64,000 bases of DNA. It comes from Bacteroidales bacterium (lineage in GTDB: Bacteria > Bacteroidota > Bacteroidia > Bacteroidales > P3). The notes under the pieces were generated by a model. The model ran no database searches. It was not told where the DNA came from and was given only the letters and a program-made list of their open reading frames with translations. The position numbers and the translations under genes were made by a program. Shown here one piece after another: positions 17,714-28,443 of this stretch; within the stretch, counting starts at the first letter, position 1, and the number at the start of each line of letters is the position of its first letter. Where the stretch lies: the NCBI GenBank assembly GCA_017429685.1, contig JAFROL010000027.1:1-64000 (forward strand), read 5' to 3'.

Positions 17714-18493
17714 ATGCGCCCCTCTCTGAGAAACATAATCATTGTCGTACTCCTGGTCGCCATCGTGCTCACCTTCCATATCGTGAGGCGACACTCGACT
17801 ATGCGTGGACTGGAAGTGAATGTCGATGCGCCGAAATCGGCCGTCCTGCTCGACGCCGCCGATGTCGACAGTCTCATCATCGCCGCCTTCCCCGCCCTGC
17901 GCAGCACCGACATCAGGGACGTGGACCGCAAAGCAATCGTGCGCACACTCGAAAACAGCCCCTATATCCTCAAGGCCGACGCCAAGATGACCACAGGGGG
18001 CAAGCTCATTGTGGACGTCGTGCAGCGAACTCCGGTGGTGCGTATGTTCTATCAAGGCAACGAGTTCTACATCTCGCGCCAAGGGACGCTCATACCCATC
18101 TCGGCCAAACATTACTGCCATCTGCTCGTGGGCAGCACCTCTTTCGAAGAGCCCCTGCTCCGCCATCCATCGAAGATGAACCTCGCCGACACCTCCAACC
18201 ACCACCAGCCGACATCGCCGCTAATGATTTGGAAACTGGCCTCGTTCCTGAACGACAACCCAAAATACGGCGCCATTTTCGACCAAGTCTATGTCGGCGA
18301 CAAAGGCGACCTCTACCTCGTCCCCAAGCTCGGCAACCTGACAGTCAACGTCGGCGACACCAGCATCCTCGACCGCAAGTTCCGCAACCTGTGGGCCTTC
18401 TTCGACCAGGGCATCAGCCAGGTTGGATGGGACACCTACTCCTCCATCAGCCTCAAATACCGAGGACAAGTCGTCGGAACCAAGAAAAACTGA
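17714..18493 (+). CDS. ftsQ: Cell division protein FtsQ
   Basis: This 259-residue bitopic protein has a membrane segment at about 7-23 (IIIVVLLVAIVLTFHIV). A periplasmic POTRA-like region follows (DIRDVDRKAIVRTLENSPYI...AKMTTGGKLIVDVVQRTPVVRMF) and then a beta domain. FtsQ recruits FtsL and its partners to the septum. Sequence is poorly conserved; topology, length and position between murC (7 bp upstream) and ftsA support the call. Confidence 0.88.
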   Translation: MRPSLRNIIIVVLLVAIVLTFHIVRRHSTMRGLEVNVDAPKSAVLLDAADVDSLIIAAFPALRSTDIRDVDRKAIVRTLENSPYILKADAKMTTGGKLIVDVVQRTPVVRMFYQGNEFYISRQGTLIPISAKHYCHLLVGSTSFEEPLLRHPSKMNLADTSNHHQPTSPLMIWKLASFLNDNPKYGAIFDQVYVGDKGDLYLVPKLGNLTVNVGDTSILDRKFRNLWAFFDQGISQVGWDTYSSISLKYRGQVVGTKKN

Positions 18494-18577
18494 CACATTA
18501 ACACACTAACGAATTTACAAGTTTACGCACTAACGAATTTACAAATTAACGAATTTACAAATTAAAAAATATATCTT
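18494..18577. repeat. Short direct repeats between ftsQ and ftsA
   Basis: taacgaatttacaa occurs at 18507, 18531 and 18547. Reverse-complement relatives (ttgttaattcgtta words) occur at 49.2 kb and 51.8 kb, so this belongs to a recurrent intergenic sequence type. No gene or terminator is seen. Confidence 0.7.
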
Positions 18578-20041
18578 ATGAATAACGAAAATGACATCAT
18601 CGTAGGTCTTGACATCGGCACAACCAAGATCGCCTGCTTCATCGGCACACGCGGCGAAAACGACAAAATCCGCATCATAGGCTTCGGCAAGACCCCCTCG
18701 AAGGGCGTCGAGCGCGGCGTAGTCAAGAACATCAAGGACACGGCACGCTCCATCCAAAAAGCCGTGGAGGCAGCCTCCGAACAGGCCGGAGTCCCCGTCC
18801 GTGAAGTCTATGTAGGCATAGCCGGACAGCACATCAAAAGCATCCAAAACACAGGAACAGTCGTCATTCCGCCCGAGCACAAGTTCATCGAGCAGGAGGA
18901 TGTCGACCGCCTCATCGACGAGCAGCACAACATACTGCTCAACCCTGGCGAAGACATCATCCACATCTTCCCGCAGAACTTCGTCGTCGACGGCGAAGAG
19001 CTCAGCCCCGATGTCGAACCCGTGGGCGTCGCCGGCAAACAGCTCAAGTCCACCTTCCACATCGTCACCGGCAACACGATGAACCTCCTGAACATCCACG
19101 ACAGCGTCGAACGTGCCGGACTCTCCATCAAGGGCGTCGTCCTCGAACCGATAGCCTCGGCCTACGCCGTCCTCGACAACACCGACCGCGACGCAGGCGT
19201 AGCCCTGGTCGACATCGGAGGCGGCACCACCGACATTGCCATCTTCAACGAAGGCGTAATCCGCCACACTTCGGTCCTTCCGCTGGCAGGCAACGCCATC
19301 ACCACCGACATCAAGGAAAACTGCAAAATACTCCGCGAGCAGGCCGAGACCCTCAAAACACGCTTCGGCTCCTGCCTTCCCCAAAACGTCAGCGAGAACG
19401 ACATCATCTCCATCCCCGGACTCCGCACCCAGCCGCCGCGCGAAATCAGTATGCGCACCCTCGCCGGCATCATCAAGGCCCGTACCGAGACCATCCTCGA
19501 ACAGGTGGACTACGAAATCAAAAAATCGCACCTCGAGAAGCACATCTTCGCCGGCATCGTCCTCACAGGCGGTGGCGCACAGCTGCGCCACATCAAGGAG
19601 CTGGCCGAATACATCACCGGCATCGACAGCCGCATAGGCCTCCCCGACGAGCACCTCGACAAGGACTCCGACCCCGAAATCATCAACACGATGTATGCCA
19701 CCGGCATCGGTCTCGTCCTCTACGGTTTCCACGAGCTCGACGAGCAGCGCCGCCACAACCAGGAAGACGACGAAGCCGCCGAACAGAAACCCGTCGAGCC
19801 AGAAACGACTCACGAGCCCGAAGTCAAGGACGACGTCTTTGCCGACCTCCCAGCACAAGAGCCCGAAGCCATCCAACCCGAAGTCGAAGAACCCGAAAAG
19901 CCCACCGTTAAGGAGACCAAGAAAACCGGCCGCCGCAACAACTTTGGCCAGCAGTTTATGAAGTCCATCGACAAGTATTTCGGACGCGTGTTCGGCGACG
20001 ACACCATCCGCAACGAAGGACGCGAAGAACAGGATCTTTGA
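18578..20041 (+). CDS. ftsA: Cell division ATPase FtsA
   Basis: This 487-residue actin-like protein tethers FtsZ to the membrane. It has the phosphate-1 motif VGLDIGTTKIACFIG at about 8-22, then VALVDIGGGTTDIAIF and VLTGGGAQLRHIKEL. A Pro/Glu-rich linker (about 390-450) precedes the C-terminal NNFGQQFMKSIDKYFGRVF, which would form the amphipathic membrane-targeting helix. Length is typical for Bacteroidota, which carry the longer linker. Confidence 0.96.
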   Translation: MNNENDIIVGLDIGTTKIACFIGTRGENDKIRIIGFGKTPSKGVERGVVKNIKDTARSIQKAVEAASEQAGVPVREVYVGIAGQHIKSIQNTGTVVIPPEHKFIEQEDVDRLIDEQHNILLNPGEDIIHIFPQNFVVDGEELSPDVEPVGVAGKQLKSTFHIVTGNTMNLLNIHDSVERAGLSIKGVVLEPIASAYAVLDNTDRDAGVALVDIGGGTTDIAIFNEGVIRHTSVLPLAGNAITTDIKENCKILREQAETLKTRFGSCLPQNVSENDIISIPGLRTQPPREISMRTLAGIIKARTETILEQVDYEIKKSHLEKHIFAGIVLTGGGAQLRHIKELAEYITGIDSRIGLPDEHLDKDSDPEIINTMYATGIGLVLYGFHELDEQRRHNQEDDEAAEQKPVEPETTHEPEVKDDVFADLPAQEPEAIQPEVEEPEKPTVKETKKTGRRNNFGQQFMKSIDKYFGRVFGDDTIRNEGREEQDL

Positions 20042-20241
20042 TTTCAAAACTACGGGACCCGAAAACAAACAATTCACCAATCGACGGACCATCAAATTCC
20101 ACAAGTTGATAAGTTGTTGAAAACAAAAACACAAAACAATCAGTAGTTCGCTCAAATTCGAGTAATTTTACAACGATTTGCAGCAATCGCCCAAAGCGAG
20201 TACATTATTAATAATCACCCATCTGCAAAAGAAATAAGTAT

Positions 20242-22077
<1,836 letters not shown>

Positions 22078-22122
22078 GCAAGACCCACCGGAAATACATC
22101 TTTGAAATTTTCATAATACGTT

Positions 22123-22155
22123 AAGAGGAAGCCCCGCACAGGCTTCCTCTTTTTT
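22123..22155 (+). terminator. Terminator of the dcw cluster
   Basis: An 11-bp stem aagaggaagcc/ggcttcctctt with a 7-nt loop is followed by a T-run, 46 bp after the ftsZ stop. Confidence 0.85.
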
Positions 22156-22180
22156 GGCTTTATATAAAGAGTATATAAAT

Positions 22181-22207
22181 AAAAAGACCCCGTCTAAGTG
22201 ACGGGGC
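22181..22207 (-). terminator. Terminator of the deiminase-Sel1 gene
   Basis: The minus strand has the stem CCCCGTC/GACGGGG with a 5-nt loop, followed by CTTTTT, 15 bp beyond the stop codon at 22222. Confidence 0.75.
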
Positions 22208-22221
22208 CTTGATAAGTGCTT

Positions 22222-24246
22222 TTAGAACGGCACATCATCAAAACCAGGTGTTTCACGGGATAATAATATGTCGTTAATTCTCTCCAAAGCCTCCCTAGAA
22301 CCTAATTCGGCTGCTTTTTGGAAATAGTTTAATGCCTCATCTTCGTTTTTTTCTACGACAATGCCATTATAGAAACAGTCTCCTATATCGTATAGGGCTT
22401 TCGGATAATCCATTTCGGCAGCTTCTTTAAATAGTTCCATTGCTTTTTCTTTGTCCTCGCCTATGCCGGAACCGTCGAAATAGCATCTTCCCAACTCATA
22501 AATGGCTGGAACAACTTTCTCCAGAACTGCTTTTTGATAGCACTTTACAGACTCGGCCTCATCCTCTTCTACACCATGTCCGCAAAAATAGCACCTCCCT
22601 AGCATATAACTCGCCCACGAATCACCTAATTCGGACGCCTTTTTGAAGCATCTCCAAGCGATATGGTTGTCGACCCTGACGCCATCGCCGTAATAATAGC
22701 AGCGTCCCAATCTGTAAAGTGCATCGACATTATTCTTTGAAGCAGCTCTCATATACCATCTCGCGGCCTCTTTTGCACTTTTCTTCACACCACTACCTAT
22801 TTCGTACTTAAGCCCTATCTGAAATTGTGCAACATCATTACCTTGCTTTGCTGCCTCGAGGAACCATCTATTGGATTCAGCGATGTTCTTTTCCAGCCCA
22901 TGTTTGCCTTCTAAATACCAAAATCCCAGATGACATTGAGCGTCAGCATTGCCCATTTCTGCTGCCCTCTTGCATGCAGCGACAACATCACCGTGCGGAG
23001 CCTGTATGTCTTCAAGGCACCATGCAATATGGAGTTGTGCGTCGGCATCTCCCTGCACGGCTGCTTCGCCGAACCAATACATCGCTTTGGAATAATCTTG
23101 TGGTAATCCTTCTCTCTTGTAATATCCCAGCCCCAAGTTGAACTGTGCCTTCGCATCGCCTTGCTTAGCTGCCTTCTCATACCATTTGTTAGCTTCAACC
23201 AAGTCCTTTTCAACGCCGCTGCCGTAAAAGTAGCAAACACCCAGATTGCACTGCCAGTTGGCACGGCCTTCCTCTGCCGCCTTCTTTATCCAACTTATCG
23301 GACGGCCATGCACTCTGTATTCCTCTCCCATGAATCCGTTGTTCCATTGGCGCGTTGCCACGTTCCACGAGATACAGTTCAATGCGCCTCCATTGCGCAC
23401 CGCCTCCATTGCGGGAACTCCAATAACTTTGCATCTCGGCATCGCCTCTGATATCTGCTGCAACGCTTGTTCATCTTCCGGTATGCCAAGTTGTGGGACA
23501 AGGACCATTCTGCCAACTTGCAAGAAATTGATATATGCCCAGCTATGCTTATGTTTCCTTTTTGTATTGTAAGACAAAGGAACCACCTCGAAGTGTTTTT
23601 CCAATAATCTGGTGAATTTGCGAGCCATAGCCATATCAAAATCGGCATAGTTGGTCATCATTACACGATTATCACCGAGATAATGAATAATCCCATCACT
23701 ATGGCCCATAAATTCATTTCTATCCCACGGAAGGAAAACAACGTCGCACAGGAAAGCCTCTTCAAGCATTCTTTGGACTTCCTTGCGTGGTTTATCCTTG
23801 TTTTCAAAAAACACCTTTTCTGTCATCACAATCTTGTTACCACAGCGCACCACATTGCCGCCATCAACAACCAAATCCAAATCCACGGCATCACCCAGAC
23901 ACAAACTATCGATGCTTCCTATGCCTTTCACATCTGTAATTGTGCGTTGGTAGTATTTTGTTTGCAGATAGTCAGGGTTGTATTTATAATACACAAAACG
24001 CTTTTCGCCTGTCTGGATGGGCATATAGTCGCGACTCCAAATATCCCTTGTGTTTGTCAGCAACCGATGGTCAATGCTATTGTTTGTAAGAATTGTATCG
24101 AGACTTTGGTACAACGTCGGGCATTTCTTTGGCAACAAATCCGAGAAGAAAACGGTGTCAGTGTATGCATCGACCATGGTGGTCTCGTTGTATTTACCAT
24201 ATAGAGTGTTCCATCTGTTATCTGCCATCTTCTTTGCTTTTTTCAT
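22222..24246 (-). CDS. Agmatine/peptidyl-arginine deiminase-like domain fused to Sel1 repeats
   Basis: This 674-residue protein has no signal peptide. Residues about 1-310 match the PAD_porph/agmatine deiminase fold by motifs: WSRDYMPIQ, VDGGNVVRCG, GHSDGIIHYLGDNRVMM and the C-terminal GGALNCISWNV with the nucleophilic Cys. These give the Asp, His and Cys of the guanidine-hydrolysing site. Residues about 330-660 are nine or so Sel1-like repeats (such as YFYGSGVEKDLVEANKWYEKAA), usually protein-binding scaffolds. The fusion is unusual, as agmatine deiminases are normally stand-alone at about 350 residues. The DNA is more AT-rich than its neighbours. It overlaps the gene upstream by 29 bp (11 bp if MADNRW is the start). 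The substrate is unknown. Confidence 0.8.
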   Translation of the reverse strand: MKKAKKMADNRWNTLYGKYNETTMVDAYTDTVFFSDLLPKKCPTLYQSLDTILTNNSIDHRLLTNTRDIWSRDYMPIQTGEKRFVYYKYNPDYLQTKYYQRTITDVKGIGSIDSLCLGDAVDLDLVVDGGNVVRCGNKIVMTEKVFFENKDKPRKEVQRMLEEAFLCDVVFLPWDRNEFMGHSDGIIHYLGDNRVMMTNYADFDMAMARKFTRLLEKHFEVVPLSYNTKRKHKHSWAYINFLQVGRMVLVPQLGIPEDEQALQQISEAMPRCKVIGVPAMEAVRNGGALNCISWNVATRQWNNGFMGEEYRVHGRPISWIKKAAEEGRANWQCNLGVCYFYGSGVEKDLVEANKWYEKAAKQGDAKAQFNLGLGYYKREGLPQDYSKAMYWFGEAAVQGDADAQLHIAWCLEDIQAPHGDVVAACKRAAEMGNADAQCHLGFWYLEGKHGLEKNIAESNRWFLEAAKQGNDVAQFQIGLKYEIGSGVKKSAKEAARWYMRAASKNNVDALYRLGRCYYYGDGVRVDNHIAWRCFKKASELGDSWASYMLGRCYFCGHGVEEDEAESVKCYQKAVLEKVVPAIYELGRCYFDGSGIGEDKEKAMELFKEAAEMDYPKALYDIGDCFYNGIVVEKNEDEALNYFQKAAELGSREALERINDILLSRETPGFDDVPF

Positions 24247-25006
24247 AAATGCCTTTTAGACAAAATCTCCATGGTCTTGGATCGCGAATATATTCTTTGC
24301 CATTTGTTCTAAATGTAATTACATCTGATTCTTTTACGTCAAAAGCAAGACCCTTGGCTATTGATAATATATCATGGTTATTATCATATTCTTCTTTGGT
24401 AAGTTTCACAAATTTCTTGTCCTTTTCTAGATACATTGGAACATTTATTCGAAAAATGGGTTCGTCCATTTCTTTTCCCTTGTCCCCAATTCTCCATTCT
24501 ATCTTGGTGTCACTGAACGAAATGCCTTCATAGAACATGTCGTCAAAAATATGAGTGGAGCAATGATCATATTTTGTATTGTCATGCAGAGGATATTTGC
24601 CATCTTTCGTTTCGAGTAGCCTGTATGAACGAATAAGAAATGAAGCTCGATAGTTATTATTAGGATTCTCAAACGTCACATCCAATCCTGATTGATGCAG
24701 GTTAAAGCTTCCAGGTTTAAAATATGGGTATCCTTTTGCAAACTCGGACATCCGCGATTTATAAGGATGGGCGTTGGTATGATACATGATGTAGTCATTT
24801 ATATTCCCTTCCTCTTCATGGTAGTATAACTCAATAGCGCCGATATCAATAATGTATTTCTCATTGATCAAGAAATACCCATTGCAGAGGATCTTCTTGG
24901 CACAAGGTATGAAACACTGTGTCACTGCATCGGCATTCCAAGCGCCACCAATCTTTTGATTTCTTTCTTTATCAAAACCCTCTAAATTCTTAATTAGTTC
25001 TTTCAT
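24218..25006 (-). CDS. Uncharacterised 262-residue protein, possible methylpurine-glycosylase-like fold
   Basis: I do not recognise this protein with certainty. It has no signal peptide or membrane segment. Conserved-looking stretches are YIIDIGAIELYYHEEEG, YIMYHTNAHPYKS, PGSFNLHQSGLDVTFENP and RASFLIRSYRLLE. The order 'acidic E-A-x-Y-like motif, then H-T-N, then an L-I-R strand' loosely recalls the alkyladenine (3-methyladenine) DNA glycosylase family, but this is only a suggestion. It is transcribed first in a two-gene operon with the deiminase-Sel1 gene, with overlapping ends, and shares its AT-rich composition. The two probably act together. Confidence 0.6.
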   Translation of the reverse strand: MKELIKNLEGFDKERNQKIGGAWNADAVTQCFIPCAKKILCNGYFLINEKYIIDIGAIELYYHEEEGNINDYIMYHTNAHPYKSRMSEFAKGYPYFKPGSFNLHQSGLDVTFENPNNNYRASFLIRSYRLLETKDGKYPLHDNTKYDHCSTHIFDDMFYEGISFSDTKIEWRIGDKGKEMDEPIFRINVPMYLEKDKKFVKLTKEEYDNNHDILSIAKGLAFDVKESDVITFRTNGKEYIRDPRPWRFCLKGIYEKSKEDGR

Positions 25007-25039
25007 TGGATTGCTTTTTGTTGGTAATCAAATCGAGTG

Positions 25040-25047
25040 CAAAAGTA
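25040..25047 (-). promoter_or_regulatory. -7 box for the 262-residue protein/deiminase operon
   Basis: The minus strand reads TACTTTTG, a perfect TAnnTTTG match, about 33 bp upstream of the ATG at 25006. The -33 region is only TTTTC-like. Confidence 0.5.
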
Positions 25048-25160
25048 CACGTTGTTTCCGACATGGAAAACTTTTTTCGGTTAAAAGTTGTTAAGGTTTT
25101 CCAAAAAGTTATTAATAGAAAAACTAATATTGTTTATATTACAATATCAATTTTTATAAA

Positions 25161-25190
25161 TAAAAAAGCCCCGCTGGATAACGGGGCTTT
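25161..25190 (-). terminator. Terminator of the EF-G2-like gene
   Basis: The minus strand has a 9-bp stem AAAGCCCCG/CGGGGCTTT with an 8-nt loop, running into a T-run, 57 bp beyond the stop at 25247. Confidence 0.8.
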
Positions 25191-25246
25191 CTGTGTATGC
25201 TGACAATAATGTCTGCGTAGCAACATTGCTCTCTGCGAGCACGCGC

Positions 25247-27379
25247 TTATTCTTCGTCGCTGGCGGCTTCCTCGTAGGCCTTGAGGAGGGCCTGCTGGAC
25301 GTCGGTGGGGACGAGCTCGTAGCCGCTGAAGGTCATCGTGAAGGTACCACGGCCGCTGGTCAGCGAGCTGAGGGCGGTGCAGTAGCGGTTCATCTCGGCC
25401 AACGGGGCTTTAGCGCGGAGGGTTGTATACTTGCCTTCGGCGTCCATACCGAGCACCATAGCGCGACGGCCCTGGAGGTCGGTCATAACACCACCCTGGC
25501 TCTCGGTCGGGACGGTGACGGCGACGTCGTAGATGGGCTCCTTAATCTTGGGGGCTGCCAGCTTGAAGGCCTCGCGGAAGGCGGTACGGCCGGCAATCTT
25601 GAAGGCGGTCTCGTTCGAGTCGACGGGGTGCATTTTGCCATCGTAGATGTTGACGACGATGTCGCGTGCGTAGCTGCCGGTCAGAGGACCCTGCTCCATT
25701 TTCTCCATAATACCCTTGAGGATGGCGGGCATAAAGCGTGCGTCGATCGAGCCACCGACGATGCAGTTGTTGAAGACCAGCTTGCCGCCCCACTCGAGCG
25801 GATACTCCTGGGTGTCGCGGATGGGGTATTTGGTCTGGTTGGGCATACCGTCATAGTAGGGCTCGATGAGCATATGGACTTCGCCAAACTGGCCGCTGCC
25901 GCCCGACTGTTTTTTGTGGCGGTACATAGCTTCGGCGCTCTTGGTGATGGTCTCGCGGTAGGGGACGTTGGGGGCGGTGAAGTTGACGGCCAGCTTGTAC
26001 TGGTTGTCGAAATACCACTTCACGGTGTTGAGGTGCAGCTCGCCCTGGGTGCCGAGGATGACCTGGCGCAGCTCGCGGCTGTTCTCGAGCGAGAGGCTGC
26101 GGTCGTAGGTGCTGAGGTCCTTGAGTGCGGCGCCGACCTTCTCGTCGTCGTTGCTGTTGGCAGCCTTGACGGCGACCATATAGATGGGTGTGGGGAATTC
26201 GATTTCGCTGACCACGTCGTCGGTGTTCTTCGGAGTGGTGAGGGTGTGGTTGATCTTGACGTCTTTGAGCTTGATGGTGCAGACGATGTCGCCGGCCACA
26301 GCTTTCTCGACGCGCTGGCGGTTGCTGCCGCTGCAGACGAGCACCTGGCTGACGCGCTCCTTGCTCTGGTTGACGCTGTTGACGACATCCTGGCTTTCTG
26401 CCAGTTCGCCGTTATAGAGGCGCAGGTAGGTGATTTCGCCGAGGTTCTTGTCCTTCGAGCTCTTGAAGGCGAAAGCTACGGTGGGAGCAGCTGCGTCGCA
26501 CTTCAGTTCCTTGCCGTCCTTGGTCTTCTTGGCGTCGATGACCTCGCAGGGAGCAGGCACGTTCTGGCAGATGAATTCCAGCAGGCGGGTCACGCCGAAA
26601 TTCTCCTTGGCGCTGGTGCAGAGGATGGGGAAAAGGTCGCGCTTGTCGATGGCCAGCTTGAGGGCTTTGGTGAGTTCTTCGGCGGTGAGGTCACCGTTTT
26701 CGAAGTATTTCTCCATCAGTTCGTCGTCGGCAGCGGCGGCTTCCTCAACGAGGGCCATACGCATCTCCTCAGCCTTGTCGGCATATTCGGCGGGGATGTC
26801 GGCCTCGGTCATCTTGCCGTCGGTGAAGGTGTACATCTTGTTGGCGACGATGTCGACCACCTGGTTGAAGCCCAGGCCTGCATTGGTCGGGAACTGCAGC
26901 ACGGTGCACTTCGAACCGAAGAAGTCCTTGAGCTGGTTGACGCTCTCGTCGAAGTTGGCCTTCTCGGCATCGAGATGGTTGACGACGAAAAGCATCGGAG
27001 TGTCGAGCTTGGCGGCATAGCGGTTGGCGATTTCGGTGCCCACCTCGACACCGCTCTGGGCGTTGACGACGACGACGGCAGCCTCGACCACGTTGAGTGC
27101 GCTGTCCAGCTCGCCCTGGTAGTCGGCGAAACCGGGCACATCGAGAATGTTGATCTTCTTGCCACCGAATTCGGTGTACATAAGGGTGTTCTCTACGGAG
27201 TAGCCGCGGTCGTGCTCGATGTCGCGATAGTCGCTGATTGTGTTCTTAGCGTCCACGGTTCCGCGGCGATTGATGACGCCGCCGTTAAAGGCCATAGCTT
27301 CGGCCATCGTTGTCTTGCCCGCTTTGGCACCACCAACGAGGGCGATGTTGCGGATGTCAGAGGTCTGGTAAATCTTCAT
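25247..27379 (-). CDS. fusA2: EF-G paralogue (EF-G2 type) with degenerate GTPase motifs
   Basis: This 710-residue protein has the five-domain EF-G layout. The G1 loop is GGAKAGKTT. G3 is DVPGFADY instead of DTPGHVDF, so the His needed for GTP hydrolysis is Phe. G4 is NHLD instead of NKxD. Domain IV and C-terminal blocks (EVHMLIEPYYDG, GGVMTDLQGRRAMVLGM) are intact. Bacteroides thetaiotaomicron has an EF-G2 that translocates without GTP hydrolysis and aids gut colonisation (known); these substitutions fit that type. The usual fusA should lie elsewhere in the genome. It is monocistronic with its own promoter and terminator. Confidence 0.85.
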   Translation of the reverse strand: MKIYQTSDIRNIALVGGAKAGKTTMAEAMAFNGGVINRRGTVDAKNTISDYRDIEHDRGYSVENTLMYTEFGGKKINILDVPGFADYQGELDSALNVVEAAVVVVNAQSGVEVGTEIANRYAAKLDTPMLFVVNHLDAEKANFDESVNQLKDFFGSKCTVLQFPTNAGLGFNQVVDIVANKMYTFTDGKMTEADIPAEYADKAEEMRMALVEEAAAADDELMEKYFENGDLTAEELTKALKLAIDKRDLFPILCTSAKENFGVTRLLEFICQNVPAPCEVIDAKKTKDGKELKCDAAAPTVAFAFKSSKDKNLGEITYLRLYNGELAESQDVVNSVNQSKERVSQVLVCSGSNRQRVEKAVAGDIVCTIKLKDVKINHTLTTPKNTDDVVSEIEFPTPIYMVAVKAANSNDDEKVGAALKDLSTYDRSLSLENSRELRQVILGTQGELHLNTVKWYFDNQYKLAVNFTAPNVPYRETITKSAEAMYRHKKQSGGSGQFGEVHMLIEPYYDGMPNQTKYPIRDTQEYPLEWGGKLVFNNCIVGGSIDARFMPAILKGIMEKMEQGPLTGSYARDIVVNIYDGKMHPVDSNETAFKIAGRTAFREAFKLAAPKIKEPIYDVAVTVPTESQGGVMTDLQGRRAMVLGMDAEGKYTTLRAKAPLAEMNRYCTALSSLTSGRGTFTMTFSGYELVPTDVQQALLKAYEEAASDEE

Positions 27380-27482
27380 TGTTTTTAATATAATTTATTA
27401 TTGTTTAATTCTTGTGTATATAATTATAAACCATATTGTTCGGAGCGATTTTGGCGTCTCCGGACAATGCGGTTGCAAGGGG

Positions 27483-27490
27483 CAAAGATA
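27483..27490 (-). promoter_or_regulatory. -7 box of the EF-G2-like gene
   Basis: The minus strand reads TATCTTTG, a perfect match, preceded by a long T tract. It predicts a leader of about 95 nt. No good TTTG lies at the expected distance, which is compatible with an activator-dependent promoter (inference). Confidence 0.5.
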
Positions 27491-27594
27491 CAAAAAAAAA
27501 TAATATGTGAGATTAAAAAATAAAAATGGCGTCAAAAAAATCAGACTACAATCAGAGCATTTCTTCCAAATCATCGGCTGTTGTTTGTGTAATG

Positions 27595-28014
27595 CTAACT
27601 TTTCTCGGGTTTGAATTCGGGTTTTATAAGGCCTTTTAATGATTGGAAATATTCGTCTACTTGACTGTACAATGGAAGAATGTCTCTGGCCGTTATAACT
27701 TTCCAATCGTCATAGTCGCCGCTCTGTCTCAGCTCGAAAAGCCGACTATAGAAACTGCCCATTTCGTCAGACAGTAGACCTGTGGACACAAAGTGTTTTC
27801 CCAACATTCGAATTACTCCGGCGTGGGTGTTGGCTTCAATGCCATAGCTGATTAGCAGGGCAGAAGTGAGGTAGTAGCAAGAGTAGTACATCCTGTTGGC
27901 GGCGGCATACCATAGTTCGCCTTTGACGATGTCTTTTGTCTCTTCCCAAGTGTCTTGTGCTTTTTGTATACGGTACTGAACCAAGGCAATACGTTCGGAG
28001 TCTGTGAGTCTCAT
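27595..28014 (-). CDS. HEPN-domain protein, toxin-like partner of an MNT nucleotidyltransferase
   Basis: This 139-residue all-helical protein has the HEPN-family core AANRMYYSCYYLTSALLISYG followed by THAGVIRMLGKHFV. HEPN proteins paired with minimal nucleotidyltransferases form toxin-antitoxin modules in which the HEPN is often an RNase (known). The canonical Rx4-6H catalytic motif is not obvious here, so RNase activity is uncertain. It overlaps the upstream MNT gene by 4 bp (ATGA), which shows co-translation. The gap to the EF-G2-like gene holds only that gene's promoter. Confidence 0.8.
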   Translation of the reverse strand: MRLTDSERIALVQYRIQKAQDTWEETKDIVKGELWYAAANRMYYSCYYLTSALLISYGIEANTHAGVIRMLGKHFVSTGLLSDEMGSFYSRLFELRQSGDYDDWKVITARDILPLYSQVDEYFQSLKGLIKPEFKPEKS

Positions 28015-28358
28015 ACGGCAATTCCCTCCCTTTCGACATTTTTATAGAACGGTGTGCCTTTTCGTGACAGCCATTCTTGGGTGGTATAAGTTTTTACAGA
28101 GAAATATTCACCTAAATTCCATCCTGTTCTGACGATAGGGTATACGTATTTGTTGTAATCATCGTCTTGCAGAGCAGGCTTGTCGAGCAACAAAAGGAAA
28201 TCCCAATCCGATTCGGCAGATGCATCTCCGCGAGCACGTGAACCGAAAAGCAACAACTTAGCCCCTTGAGGCAAAGTCTGTTTTACTTTCAGTTTGAGTT
28301 GCTCCAGTATTTCGTTTTCGTGTGTCATAGTCATAATTGTTGCCGTTGATGGATTCAA
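28011..28358 (-). CDS. Minimal nucleotidyltransferase (MNT), antitoxin-like
   Basis: This protein of up to 115 residues has the nucleotidyltransferase signature LLLFGSRARGDASAESDWDFLLL, including GS and the two metal-binding Asp (DWD). In studied MNT/HEPN pairs the MNT modifies the HEPN by adding AMP and so inactivates it (known). Start choice is open: in-frame ATGs lie at 28358, 28334 and 28328, and the shortest (MTHENEILEQLK) looks most family-like. It is first in the operon behind a well-formed promoter. Confidence 0.82.
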   Translation of the reverse strand: MNPSTATIMTMTHENEILEQLKLKVKQTLPQGAKLLLFGSRARGDASAESDWDFLLLLDKPALQDDDYNKYVYPIVRTGWNLGEYFSVKTYTTQEWLSRKGTPFYKNVEREGIAV

Positions 28359-28443
28359 ATCCTATTGTTCAATTGTGATAAGTGTAATATAATCAGCTAT
28401 GAATAGGGCTGTTCGGGGGTGTTCACTTTTGTTAATGACGATG

